Origin: Ornithobacterium rhinotracheale
Lineage (GTDB): Bacteria; Bacteroidota; Bacteroidia; Flavobacteriales; Weeksellaceae
DNA: 64,000 nt
Direction: 5' to 3'
Assembly: GCF_004088395.1 (NCBI RefSeq)
Contig: NZ_CP035107.1
Location: 124,001 to 188,000 of the forward strand
Each line of letters starts with the position of its first letter. Position 1 is the stretch's first letter. The notes beneath the pieces were generated by a model that saw nothing but the letters and a program-made list of their open reading frames with translations, did not search any database and had not been told where the DNA came from. Of this stretch, positions 1 to 7,979 are shown one piece after another. The position numbers and the translations under genes were made by a program.

Positions 1-395
1 GGATTAAAGGTGTTTTCTCTAATTTCTTTTTTGAGTAATACTTTGTATTTAGCTTGTTCATCTTCCGTTAAAGAATTATAATCCTTACCATCTTTTTCAG
101 CTAAGGAATTCAAAAGAATTACAGATTCTCTATGTAAATAATCTGCGGTCCAATCAGGAGCAATATAAGCTCCATGCCCCCAAATACTACCAACAGTTTG
201 TCCTCCTATTGATTGCCAAACATTTTGTCCATCTCTAATATCTTGTCCCGTAGCTAAAACTTCGCCTTCTACACTTACGATTTTATCTGGAATGGGAGGA
301 ACTTCACGATAAATCTCTATTCCATAAAAAATCAATACGGCAAATGAGCAAATGATGACTGCAGCTAGCCATCTCCAAAGATTTTTAGGTGTCAT
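1..395 (-). CDS. norB: quinol-dependent nitric oxide reductase, N-terminal part
   Basis: Only the first 131 codons lie in the window; the gene continues beyond base 1. The start ATG is at 395. After a membrane segment (about residues 9-26) comes the qNOR N-terminal extension: a VEGEVLATGQDIRDGQNVWQ stretch followed by GGQTVGSIWGHGAYIAPDWT and an LHRE motif. These are the hallmarks of the single-subunit, quinol-oxidising NO reductase (qNorB/NorZ), an inner-membrane haem-copper family enzyme that reduces 2 NO to N2O. The ric gene lies 10 bp upstream on the same strand, so both are probably one NO-detoxification transcript. The catalytic haem/FeB ligands are outside the window. Confidence 0.92.
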   Translation of the reverse strand, partial: MTPKNLWRWLAAVIICSFAVLIFYGIEIYREVPPIPDKIVSVEGEVLATGQDIRDGQNVWQSIGGQTVGSIWGHGAYIAPDWTADYLHRESVILLNSLAEKDGKDYNSLTEDEQAKYKVLLKKEIRENTFN

Positions 396-405
396 AATTT
401 AAAGA

Positions 406-1128
406 TTAATTTCTTAATTTATTTTCTAATTTAATGGCTGAGGGAAACAGAATATTATTTTCTAAATGAATGTGCTTATGCAAATCCTCTTCAAACTCCT
501 GTAGCATAGCAAAAGTTACTTTATAAGTACTGCAAGCATCGGCTGGTGGCGTATATTGATCTGTCAAGGTAGCAATTTTAGCCATGATCTCGCCTGCATT
601 TTCGTGGTCTTGTTTCATCATAGCAATTGGGTTTTCTACCGTACCGAAATGTGAATGTGGCATTTCTTCCCCGCTTCTTTCTACAGCCACCATTTGACGA
701 ATGAATGGGAATAGCACTTGCTCCTCTTTCATAAAATGTTCTGCCAACTCTTGAGTAATCAGTTTAAACTCTTGGTCAATTTCAAGCAATTCAGGATGAC
801 GCTCACCGTGCACGCGACAGAGTTTGTTTAGGAATTGTAATAAAACAGGTACTCGATCTTCCACATAGCGGTGATGTGTTTTCTCGATATAATCTGCCAA
901 TAAATCGAGCGGAAAGCTTTTGAAATCAATTCCTTCTGCATTTTTCTGTTTAGCCTTAGCTAAATCTTCTAAAATTTGCTCATAATTCAGATTTTTTTGC
1001 TCACAAACTTCTTGCAGAGCCCGCCCGCCACGGCAGCAGAAATCGATTTTATATTTTTTGAACACTGCAGCTGTTCTAAAATCTTCAGCTACAAATTCTC
1101 CGATGGTTTTTGGGTTTAAATTTTCCAT
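406..1128 (-). CDS. ric: iron-sulfur cluster repair di-iron protein (RIC/ScdA/YtfE)
   Basis: 240 aa, full family length. The N-terminal ScdA_N (DUF542) domain has the conserved pair C31-C32 in FCCRGG. The C-terminal hemerythrin-like domain shows the expected di-iron ligands: H86, H131 with E135 (HFMKEE), H175 (QDHENAG) and H219 with E223. Family members repair Fe-S clusters damaged by nitric oxide or peroxide in the cytoplasm. The gene sits directly upstream of norB on the same strand with a 10 bp gap, so detoxification and repair are coupled. A good Bacteroidota-type promoter lies upstream (1161-1191). I saw no dedicated NO regulator gene beside it. Confidence 0.95.
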   Translation of the reverse strand: MENLNPKTIGEFVAEDFRTAAVFKKYKIDFCCRGGRALQEVCEQKNLNYEQILEDLAKAKQKNAEGIDFKSFPLDLLADYIEKTHHRYVEDRVPVLLQFLNKLCRVHGERHPELLEIDQEFKLITQELAEHFMKEEQVLFPFIRQMVAVERSGEEMPHSHFGTVENPIAMMKQDHENAGEIMAKIATLTDQYTPPADACSTYKVTFAMLQEFEEDLHKHIHLENNILFPSAIKLENKLRN

Positions 1129-1160
1129 ATAAATATATTTTTTAGTATTTAATTGAAGGA

Positions 1161-1191
1161 CAAATTTACAATAAAATTTAAAAAAGACAAA
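1161..1191 (-). promoter_or_regulatory. promoter of ric-norB (TTTG-N19-TAAATTTG)
   Basis: On the minus strand a TTTG (1191-1188) is followed by 19 bases and then TAAATTTG (1168-1161), a perfect fit to the Bacteroidota -33/-7 consensus. It lies about 33 bp before the ric start. A second TAAATTTG on this strand overlaps the -33 box, and a plus-strand TAAATTTG lies at 1236-1243, so the interval carries divergent promoter-like boxes. Confidence 0.6.
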
Positions 1192-1235
1192 TTTATCCGA
1201 AAAACAAAATCGTTAAATTTTTTAATCATGTCAGA

Positions 1236-1243
1236 TAAATTTG
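1236..1243 (+). promoter_or_regulatory. -7 box for the 1277 lipoprotein gene
   Basis: TAAATTTG matches the TAnnTTTG -7 consensus and lies 33 bp before the ATG at 1277. No convincing TTTG is seen at the right distance upstream, so the match is only partial. Confidence 0.35.
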
Positions 1244-1276
1244 TAATTTCGGAAAGTCTTTAAAAATAGTTAAGAA

Positions 1277-1693
1277 ATGAAAAATAAAATTCTTCTACTT
1301 TTAATGTTCCTGTTTGCGTTTTCGGCATGTGAGCAATTTGGAGACAATGAGTTGCATGTCCTGAAGGGGAGGTTAATCGATACCAAGGGGCAAGCGGTGC
1401 CAAATGCTAAATTGAAGATGCTAGCCTTTAGAGAAGGTGTTGTGATTGCCAAAGGATTGAGCGATGAGCAAGGTTATTTCAATATTGTTTATCCTAGTAC
1501 AGAGGTGGTTAATTTTTCTGGATTATATTAGAATCCAGAGCTGACGGTAGAGGGATTTTCTTTTGTGGAGATGCACGACAATAAGCCCTATAAATATCAA
1601 TGGCATGAAATTCCAGAGTCGAAAAATGAAAAAGGGAATTTCAGTTATGTGATTAATTTAAAGGATTTAAAAGTGGAGAGAAATGAGAAATAA
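1277..1693 (+). pseudogene. lipoprotein with carboxypeptidase-regulatory-like domain, interrupted by TAG
   Basis: The frame starts with a lipoprotein signal peptide (lipobox FSAC, Cys at residue 18) and a short CarboxypepD_reg-like beta domain (GRLIDTKGQAVPNAKL, then DEQGYFNIVYP). An in-frame TAG at 1529-1531 ends it after 84 residues. The same frame then stays open for another 53 codons with protein-like sequence (NPELTVEGFSFVEMHD) up to TAA at 1691-1693, and overlaps the next ATG at 1683 by 11 bp, as expected for a translationally coupled pair. I read it as a nonsense-mutated gene; readthrough or a base-call error are alternatives. Confidence 0.7.
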
Positions 1694-2285
1694 AATTTTA
1701 TGTTTTAGCTTTTTATTATTGATCGGGGCTACTTGCAAGGCACAGTTTTATTGGCTTTCTACCAATTCTTTTAAAATAAATGCCCTAGGAGGCTATGGGC
1801 AATTTGTGGGAGGGAATGCTTTTTCCCAGACTTACGAAGGATTGGGCTCTTGGGGGCTAGAAGCAGAGATGGAAATGCCTTTTTGGGAAAAACTTTCCAT
1901 AGGAGTTCTCTACCATAAATCCTACACTTCTCCCAAAACGGGCAAGTTTTTTGGCAACTTTTCCAGTGCCAGATTGCACTCAGTTGGGGTTTTTGCGTCC
2001 TATTCCTTTCGTTTAAAGAAAAGGTTTTCCTTCACGCCTAAGATTGGAATTTCAGATTTTTTACTAAAAAATAAGTTTAATGATTATTCACAAAATTTCA
2101 ATGGCACAGAATACTGGGTGGCACCAGAAATTGAGTATAAAATAACAGATGAATTTGGCGTTCTTGGGCGTACAACTTTTAGCCATATTCACACCCAAGT
2201 GAAAACTGATGAGGAAATCCTTAACGACTACAAAAATCCGAAGAAATATTCGGTGCAATTAGGATTAAGATTTTTCTTAAATTAA
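1683..2285 (+). CDS. outer-membrane beta-barrel protein, function unknown
   Basis: 200 aa. A signal peptide ends near residue 20 (CKAQ), followed by alternating polar/aromatic strands and a C-terminal strand ending in LGLRFFLN, typical of small eight- to ten-stranded outer-membrane barrels of Bacteroidota. The start overlaps the end of the interrupted lipoprotein frame by 11 bp, which suggests the two were one operon. The 3' end overlaps the convergent yeiH-like gene by 4 bp. No specific family recognised. Confidence 0.75.
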   Translation: MRNKILCFSFLLLIGATCKAQFYWLSTNSFKINALGGYGQFVGGNAFSQTYEGLGSWGLEAEMEMPFWEKLSIGVLYHKSYTSPKTGKFFGNFSSARLHSVGVFASYSFRLKKRFSFTPKIGISDFLLKNKFNDYSQNFNGTEYWVAPEIEYKITDEFGVLGRTTFSHIHTQVKTDEEILNDYKNPKKYSVQLGLRFFLN

Positions 2286-3199
2286 AGATATTCAATCATA
2301 GCTAAAGCAAAAATCGAGATAAAAATCCAGATGCTCACCGCTAGAATTAGCGGTTTGTGTCCTGCTTGTTTCAATCGTTGAATGGTAAGCGTTGAGCCAA
2401 TTAAAAAAAGGCAAAAAATCAATAATTTTTTAGAGGAAAAAGTAATCGCATGGATTAAATTTTCTGGAATTTCAAGATAGGAATTCAGGAAAATTGCCAG
2501 CACAAAAAACACAATAAACCAAGGGATTTGCACCTTGCCTTTGCCCGTGTCTGATTTAAAAATATAGCCCGCCAACACCGAAACTGGGATAATCCAAAGG
2601 CTTCGAGCCAATTTCACTGTGGTGGCAACTTTTAGAGCCTCGTTTCCATAGCTCATCGCAGCACCTACCACCGAGCTCGTATCGTGAATGGCAATGGCAC
2701 ACCACATGCCGAATTGGTCTTGCGTCATGTGCAGAAAATGCCCAATTGGCGGAAAAATAAACAATGCTAGGGCGTTCAGCATAAAAACAGCACCAAGTGC
2801 AATCGAAATTTGGTGCGATCTGGGCTTAATAACCGAAGAAACCGCAGCAATAGCACTTCCGCCACAAATCGCCGTTCCCGACGAAATCAAAAAACTTATT
2901 TTTTTATCGATTTTTAATCTTTTGCCCAAATAAAAACCCATGATTAAAATCAAAGTAATGCTGATGGCGGTAAAGCCCAATCCCTCTAGCCCCGCTTGTT
3001 CGAGCTCGGTAGTGTGAATCGAAAAACCAAGCCCCACAATGGCGATTTTTAAAATGTATTTGATGCCTAATTGCGTAAACTTCTCAAACGGATTGGCAAA
3101 AAACAAAGCAAAAATAAATCCTGCCAAAAGTGCGAGCGGACTGCTTAAAAAACTAAGGCTTAATATGGCTAAAACGATGAATAAAACTTTATGCGTCAT
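2282..3199 (-). CDS. YeiH/UPF0324 family putative exporter, integral membrane
   Basis: 305 aa with about nine to ten hydrophobic helices. Signature stretches of the YeiH (PSE, putative sulfate exporter) family are visible: FANPFEKF near residue 40, the glycine-rich GTAICGGSAIAAVSSVI (about 108-125) and IHDTSSVVGAAMSYG (about 172-187). It sits in the inner membrane; the substrate is not proven for the family. A LysR-type regulator is 71 bp upstream on the same strand, the common YeiE/YeiH arrangement, so that protein probably controls this gene. Confidence 0.88.
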   Translation of the reverse strand: MTHKVLFIVLAILSLSFLSSPLALLAGFIFALFFANPFEKFTQLGIKYILKIAIVGLGFSIHTTELEQAGLEGLGFTAISITLILIMGFYLGKRLKIDKKISFLISSGTAICGGSAIAAVSSVIKPRSHQISIALGAVFMLNALALFIFPPIGHFLHMTQDQFGMWCAIAIHDTSSVVGAAMSYGNEALKVATTVKLARSLWIIPVSVLAGYIFKSDTGKGKVQIPWFIVFFVLAIFLNSYLEIPENLIHAITFSSKKLLIFCLFLIGSTLTIQRLKQAGHKPLILAVSIWIFISIFALAMIEYL

Positions 3200-3270
3200 G
3201 ATTTTAATTAAATATCTGGCGCAAATTTAGGTCGTTTAGCCTTCACTTTTTTATGAATAAAAGTGATAGC

Positions 3271-4155
3271 CTATGCATTTTTATAATACGCTTGATTGAT
3301 TTTTTGCATTAAAGTATTTAGGTGTTGGGAGCTAAATCCTTGTCGTAGAATGAAATGAAACATTCGGTTGATCGAAAAATCTTGAATTTCAATGATTTTT
3401 AATTCCTGATTTAAAACTTCTTCTCGCACTGCATGAATGGAGAGAAATGCGAAATAATCGCTGTTTTTTAAAATAGTTTTGATTCCCTCGGTAGAGTCGT
3501 AAATGGCAACAGTATTTAGGTTTTTGATGCCTTTTTTAGTCAATGCAGTTTCGATTACTTTTTGTGTGCCCGAGCCATATTCTCGAGAAATAAAAGGAAG
3601 TTTCTGCAATTGTTCAAGTCCGATTTCTTCCTTGATTTTCAGCGTTTTTCTGCATACCAAAACGATTTCATCTTCCACAAACGGAATGTATTGCAACTGC
3701 GTGTTTTTGCCTATGTTTTCTACCAAAGCAAAATCCATTTTGTGGGCTAGCACTTGTGCTTCGATTTGGCTACTGTTTCCAGAGCAAAAATTGATTTTTT
3801 GTATGTTTTTAAACTTTATTAAGTCTTGAAACACAAAGGGAATGATGTAATTGGCAAGCGTGGTACTCGCCCCGAATTTTAATTCTGTAATTTTAGTTTT
3901 TTGGTTTGAAAATTCATCGTTTATCTTTAGCTCAATTTCTTCAATTTCAAAAACATATTTTAATAGTTTTTCCGCCTTGGGAGTAAGTTTGATTTTATTG
4001 CCCTCACGTAAAAAGAGAGGCGTGCCGAGTGTGGATTCCAGATTTTTGATGTTTTTGGAAACCGCAGATTGGGATAAATGAAGAGCGTGGGCAGCGGCAC
4101 TAAAACTTTTTTTTAGTGCTACTTCCTTAAAAACTATATATTTGTGGTGAATCAA
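3271..4155 (-). CDS. LysR-type transcriptional regulator
   Basis: 294 aa. Residues 1-60 form the LysR winged helix-turn-helix (SFSAAAHALHLSQSAVSKNI, then LESTLGTPLFLRE). The rest is a periplasmic-binding-like effector domain (about residues 90-290). It lies upstream of the YeiH-like exporter on the same strand and divergent from nth, with 46 bp between the starts, so an operator in that gap could affect nth too. CysB/YeiE-like effector specificity is possible but cannot be read from the sequence. Confidence 0.9.
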   Translation of the reverse strand: MIHHKYIVFKEVALKKSFSAAAHALHLSQSAVSKNIKNLESTLGTPLFLREGNKIKLTPKAEKLLKYVFEIEEIELKINDEFSNQKTKITELKFGASTTLANYIIPFVFQDLIKFKNIQKINFCSGNSSQIEAQVLAHKMDFALVENIGKNTQLQYIPFVEDEIVLVCRKTLKIKEEIGLEQLQKLPFISREYGSGTQKVIETALTKKGIKNLNTVAIYDSTEGIKTILKNSDYFAFLSIHAVREEVLNQELKIIEIQDFSINRMFHFILRQGFSSQHLNTLMQKINQAYYKNA

Positions 4156-4201
4156 GGTTAAGGATTTTAGCCGTAAAATTAAAGAATATTTTTAATTAAA
4201 A

Positions 4202-4849
4202 ATGACGAAGCAAGAGAAAGTAGATTTTATCATCAAAACCTTAGAGGAATTGTACCCCAACCCGCCCATTGCGCTCAATCATAGCGACGCGTATACGCTT
4301 TTGGTGGCTGTGGCACTTTCGGCACAAACAACTGATAAAAAGGTGAATGAGGTAACGCCTAATCTTTTTGCCGTGGCAAGTACGCCCCGCGAAATGGCGC
4401 AGCTCCCTCCTGAGCGCATCAAGGAGCTGATTAATGGAATTGGGCTCACGAATACGAAATCTAAAAATCTGCAATTGATGGCGCAGCAGCTTATGGAGCG
4501 CCACCAAGGGGTGGTACCGGATAATTTTAAGGATTTGGAAGCCTTGGCTGGTGTGGGGCATAAGACTGCCTCGGTGGTGATGTCGCAGGCTTTTGGTGTG
4601 CCGGCTTTTCCAGTGGATACGCATATTCACCGCTTGATGTATCGCTGGGGGCTGAGCAATGGCAAAAGTGTGGAGCAAACGGAGAAGGATGCGAAGAAAC
4701 TTTTCCCCAAAGATTTGTGGAATAAGCTGCATCTGCAAATCATTTATTACGGCAGAGAGTATTCGCCGGCTCGTGGCTTGCGCTTGGAGAAGGACCTCAT
4801 CACGCGGACTGTGGGGCGAAAGAGTTTTCTAAATGAGATAAAAAAATAA
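4202..4849 (+). CDS. nth: endonuclease III without the iron-sulfur cluster cysteines
   Basis: 215 aa. The helix-hairpin-helix is LAGVGHKTASVV with catalytic Lys121, and the catalytic Asp is D139 in PVDTHIHRLMYRW. The enzyme removes oxidised pyrimidines from DNA and cleaves the abasic site (base excision repair). E. coli Nth ends in a C-x6-C-x2-C-x5-C cluster loop; here the end reads YYGREYSPARGLRLEKDL and the whole protein contains no cysteine at all. The fold and active site are otherwise complete, so I take it as a functional cluster-less variant. A terminator hairpin follows at 4848. Confidence 0.93.
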   Translation: MTKQEKVDFIIKTLEELYPNPPIALNHSDAYTLLVAVALSAQTTDKKVNEVTPNLFAVASTPREMAQLPPERIKELINGIGLTNTKSKNLQLMAQQLMERHQGVVPDNFKDLEALAGVGHKTASVVMSQAFGVPAFPVDTHIHRLMYRWGLSNGKSVEQTEKDAKKLFPKDLWNKLHLQIIYYGREYSPARGLRLEKDLITRTVGRKSFLNEIKK

Positions 4850-4873
4850 GGAGAGCATTTTTCAGCTCTCCTT
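4848..4873. terminator. terminator hairpin between nth and the M60 gene
   Basis: AAGGAGAGC and its reverse complement flank an 8-nt loop; it lies between two convergent genes and can serve both. Confidence 0.6.
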
Positions 4874-4897
4874 ACTTCTTTGATATGAAATTGAAGT

Positions 4898-7660
4898 TTA
4901 ATTGAAAGTTACTTCTACTTCTGTGTCATCTGGCGCAATGGCAAAAACTTTCATTGTGCTTGGGTTGAAGTTTTCTTTCATTGTGAAAGCATCAAAGTTT
5001 GAAGCGAAAACTAATTCTTTTCCTTTTCTAACTTCATAGGCTACTGCGTTTTTCCAGCCCACTAGGGTAACTCTTTTACCTTCGTGTGTAGCTCTTCCTT
5101 TTACAATCGGAGCGTTGTGCTTATACAATTGCCAGTTGGCGTCTGAGATGTATCTAACGGCTCTTGGCGGCTTGGTAGTAAATGCTTTGTTTTTTGCTTT
5201 GGTATTATCAACCATTTGTTTTGTTACACTTACTTGTGCATTACCATAATCGCCAACTTCACCTTCGAATGGATTGTAGTAACCCCAACTTTCATAGAAA
5301 TCGCTGAAGTCCATTTTTGAAACTTCGCTTACGATATTCGTGAAATGCAGCGATATCGGTCCATTTCCTCCAGCTGGAATTTCATCAGTTCTACCTCTTT
5401 CGTATACATCTTTGTAGAAGTCTGTTTGTCCTTTAACATTTTCAAGGTACAATTTAATTTGCCAGAATGGTACTAGCTTACAGAATACATCACCATCTTC
5501 AAAGTGACCTTTCTTTTTAACAAAGTATTCGTGATAAGCTTTTTCGTATCTATTATTAAAGCCTTCACCTATTTCTTCTGATTGTATACGAGATTTATTG
5601 CCCCATCCAGTTTGAATATACAATGATGGAATGTTTACTGTACATTCTGTCATTCCAATCCATCTTACAAGGGGTCTCACTTGGTGGGTGTGTCCTAGCT
5701 CGTGCGCAGGCCCCCAAGGGCTAGTTTTCAATCCATCTGGTTTTAGGAATGAGCCTACTGTTCCTGAGTTGTAGGCAGTTCTATTAGAGGTAGAATACAT
5801 ATAAGAATGGTACATTACATGGAATAGTGCTCTGTTATGAGGAACTCTATTGTATTTTTTCATACCCATCATTTCTTGCTCATCATCTACCAATTTATCA
5901 AATTGAGTGATTACGCTAACACCTCCACTTGCTGATCCACAGAATTGTCTATACTGATTTGTTTCGAATAGTAAGTGTGCTTTTTCGCCCACTACATCAA
6001 AGTATTTATATTTTGCTGCGGCAAGGATTCTATCCCAATCGCTTTCATTATGCTTTGTTCTATCAAAATATCCATTTACTTTCCCTGAAGCAAAGTGGAT
6101 TTTGATAGGTTGTAGGTCTTTGTAATTTTGAGTATTATACATCACGTATATAAGACCTTTCATAGGAGCTGTGATAATGTTTTTACCTTGAGAGAGTGAC
6201 ACATTTTTGCTGTCGTTATAGCCATCTCCTCCAGGTTTATCAAGGTTCACAAATCTTAAACCTATTTGCTGACCATGAGTATCTCCTACAAATACGACTA
6301 ATTTTTCTCCTTCGTCTGCATAAATTCCTGTTACGCCATCTAATTGGCTATAAGTACTACTTCTATCTCTGCTAGACATGATATTGGCATCTCCCCAAGC
6401 CTTGTAGTCTTGAATTCTGAATTCTCTTGGGTAGGTACCTTTTTTCATATAATAGGCCATATTTCGGTAGAAGTTATTTGGAATTTTAGCGATGTCCTCC
6501 TCTGTTATTTCTGGGCGCACATTGGTAAATAGATTATCTGTAAAGATTTTAGTAGCGTCAAATCCTTCCTTAGCATAGGCATAGAATTCCATTTCAGCAC
6601 ATGAGGCAAATCCATTGCCATCTCCATAACCAGATAACACTTTAACTTTCACAGATTCTGGATTTTTCACCGGAGTTGGGAAAATAAACTTGATTGGTGT
6701 GTTGCTCTTCTTCAGCTCTTGGGTAATCACTTTTGTATATTGTCCACCTTGTGATTTTACATAGATTTCTATTTTCTTAAAAATTCCATTTGAGCCACTT
6801 TGTCTTGGGTAATAAATCATATAATCCAGCTGTTCCACTGGCTGAGCAAGATTATATTCCAAATCGATTGGGAAATAATTAGCTCCTCTATTACTCCAAT
6901 TCGAGTGATAGAGGGTGTTGTAGTCTCCATCAAAACTTTTTTCAATACCTGAACCTGGCTGAGCTGAGCTTGCTGTACCAGATGCTACCGTAAGTTTCAC
7001 ATCTTCTTTCAGTGTATTTTCGCCTAAGGATTGATAGCCTGCTTGTCCTCTTTGAGTTACACTAATGGGCTTCACAGTACCTTGTCCTTTTTCCTTTCCA
7101 GTAACTTGGAGTTGCACCTCTCTACCTTTATCAGTAGTATTCCAATCAACGGCATATACAAATTTCTTTTTGCCTGCCTCTACTTCGGTTTCAGATTCTT
7201 TTCGTAACCAATTGGCTTCTTCTGGGATCACGATATCATAAGGCACATTAGAAGTTACTTCAAACTCAACTTTCCCACCCTCTTCAGGTAAAGAAAAAGC
7301 GGCACTCGAAATGAGCATTGAAACACCTGTACCTAATTGCTGAACGGTTAAATTACGAACTAGATTGCCCGCTTTTACTTTAAGAACAACCGAGCGCTCG
7401 TTATTCTCCGTATTCTCAGGAACAGTAACTTCAATCGTGTTAGTTCCCTTCTTAAATGTCGCCCAAGAACTAGTTGGTAATGTAAAATGCCAACTACCCA
7501 CATTGGTTTTCACCTCTACGGTTTTAGTTCCTCCTTCTACTGGGAAGCTTAAATTCTCAGTGAGAAGCGCTAAACTTGGAGATTCTTCATTGTCTTTACA
7601 CGAAATAATACCGATAATCCCTATCAGTATCAAAAAGATGAATTGTAATATTCTTTTCAT
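4898..7660 (-). CDS. surface lipoprotein M60 (mucinase-like) metallopeptidase
   Basis: 920 aa. Lipoprotein signal peptide with lipidated Cys21 (GIISC followed by KDNEE, acidic residues typical of surface export). Two BACON-type beta domains follow (about 29-110 and 113-207), then an F5/8-type C / CBM32-like carbohydrate-binding domain (about 212-365, KSFDGDYNTLYHS). The M60/enhancin-like catalytic domain covers about 400-800 with zinc motif H653-E-L-G-H657 and a downstream Glu672. M60 enzymes of mucosal bacteria cleave O-glycosylated mucins. No PUL-like SusCD pair is adjacent; the gene appears to stand alone. Substrate is inferred from the family. Confidence 0.9.
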   Translation of the reverse strand: MKRILQFIFLILIGIIGIISCKDNEESPSLALLTENLSFPVEGGTKTVEVKTNVGSWHFTLPTSSWATFKKGTNTIEVTVPENTENNERSVVLKVKAGNLVRNLTVQQLGTGVSMLISSAAFSLPEEGGKVEFEVTSNVPYDIVIPEEANWLRKESETEVEAGKKKFVYAVDWNTTDKGREVQLQVTGKEKGQGTVKPISVTQRGQAGYQSLGENTLKEDVKLTVASGTASSAQPGSGIEKSFDGDYNTLYHSNWSNRGANYFPIDLEYNLAQPVEQLDYMIYYPRQSGSNGIFKKIEIYVKSQGGQYTKVITQELKKSNTPIKFIFPTPVKNPESVKVKVLSGYGDGNGFASCAEMEFYAYAKEGFDATKIFTDNLFTNVRPEITEEDIAKIPNNFYRNMAYYMKKGTYPREFRIQDYKAWGDANIMSSRDRSSTYSQLDGVTGIYADEGEKLVVFVGDTHGQQIGLRFVNLDKPGGDGYNDSKNVSLSQGKNIITAPMKGLIYVMYNTQNYKDLQPIKIHFASGKVNGYFDRTKHNESDWDRILAAAKYKYFDVVGEKAHLLFETNQYRQFCGSASGGVSVITQFDKLVDDEQEMMGMKKYNRVPHNRALFHVMYHSYMYSTSNRTAYNSGTVGSFLKPDGLKTSPWGPAHELGHTHQVRPLVRWIGMTECTVNIPSLYIQTGWGNKSRIQSEEIGEGFNNRYEKAYHEYFVKKKGHFEDGDVFCKLVPFWQIKLYLENVKGQTDFYKDVYERGRTDEIPAGGNGPISLHFTNIVSEVSKMDFSDFYESWGYYNPFEGEVGDYGNAQVSVTKQMVDNTKAKNKAFTTKPPRAVRYISDANWQLYKHNAPIVKGRATHEGKRVTLVGWKNAVAYEVRKGKELVFASNFDAFTMKENFNPSTMKVFAIAPDDTEVEVTFN

Positions 7661-7979
7661 AACTGAAACTTTTAGATATGTTATTGACTATATTTAGATT
7701 TTAAATTGATTTAACGAATATTTTAAATATCGGTTGCTAATTTAATGTTTGTTAGCCATATTGAAAAGAGAGAAAGAAAAATTTTTGTTAAAATATGAAT
7801 AAAGTCATTATTTTTTAATGTGTAGTTTTTACCCTTATATAGTTTGATTTTCAGAGATATGTGTTTTTTTTGGTGTTAATATTTTTCTTTTAATTTAATG
7901 TTAAAAAATATTTTCTGAGATAAAAAAAGAGGTTTGAAAATTTTCAAACCTCTTTTGCTCTAGTTTTAGCTGTATTTCC
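7661..7979. other. non-coding interval upstream of the M60 gene
   Basis: 319 bp of very AT-rich DNA. It holds the pepD terminator (7925-7956) and presumably the M60 promoter, but I see no clear TTTG/TAnnTTTG pair on the minus strand near 7660, no repeat and no open frame of note. Confidence 0.5.
7925..7956 (-). terminator. terminator of pepD
   Basis: A perfect 16-bp inverted repeat (AAAAGAGGTTTGAAAA and its complement) ending in T-rich DNA on the minus strand, 24 bp after the pepD stop codon. Confidence 0.75.

Noticed and set aside
1186-1245. Inverted pair GACAAATTTATC / GATAAATTTGTA as an operator for an NO-responsive regulator
   Set aside because: Each half contains TAAATTTG, the -7 promoter box, on opposite strands; divergent promoter boxes explain the symmetry better than a regulator site.
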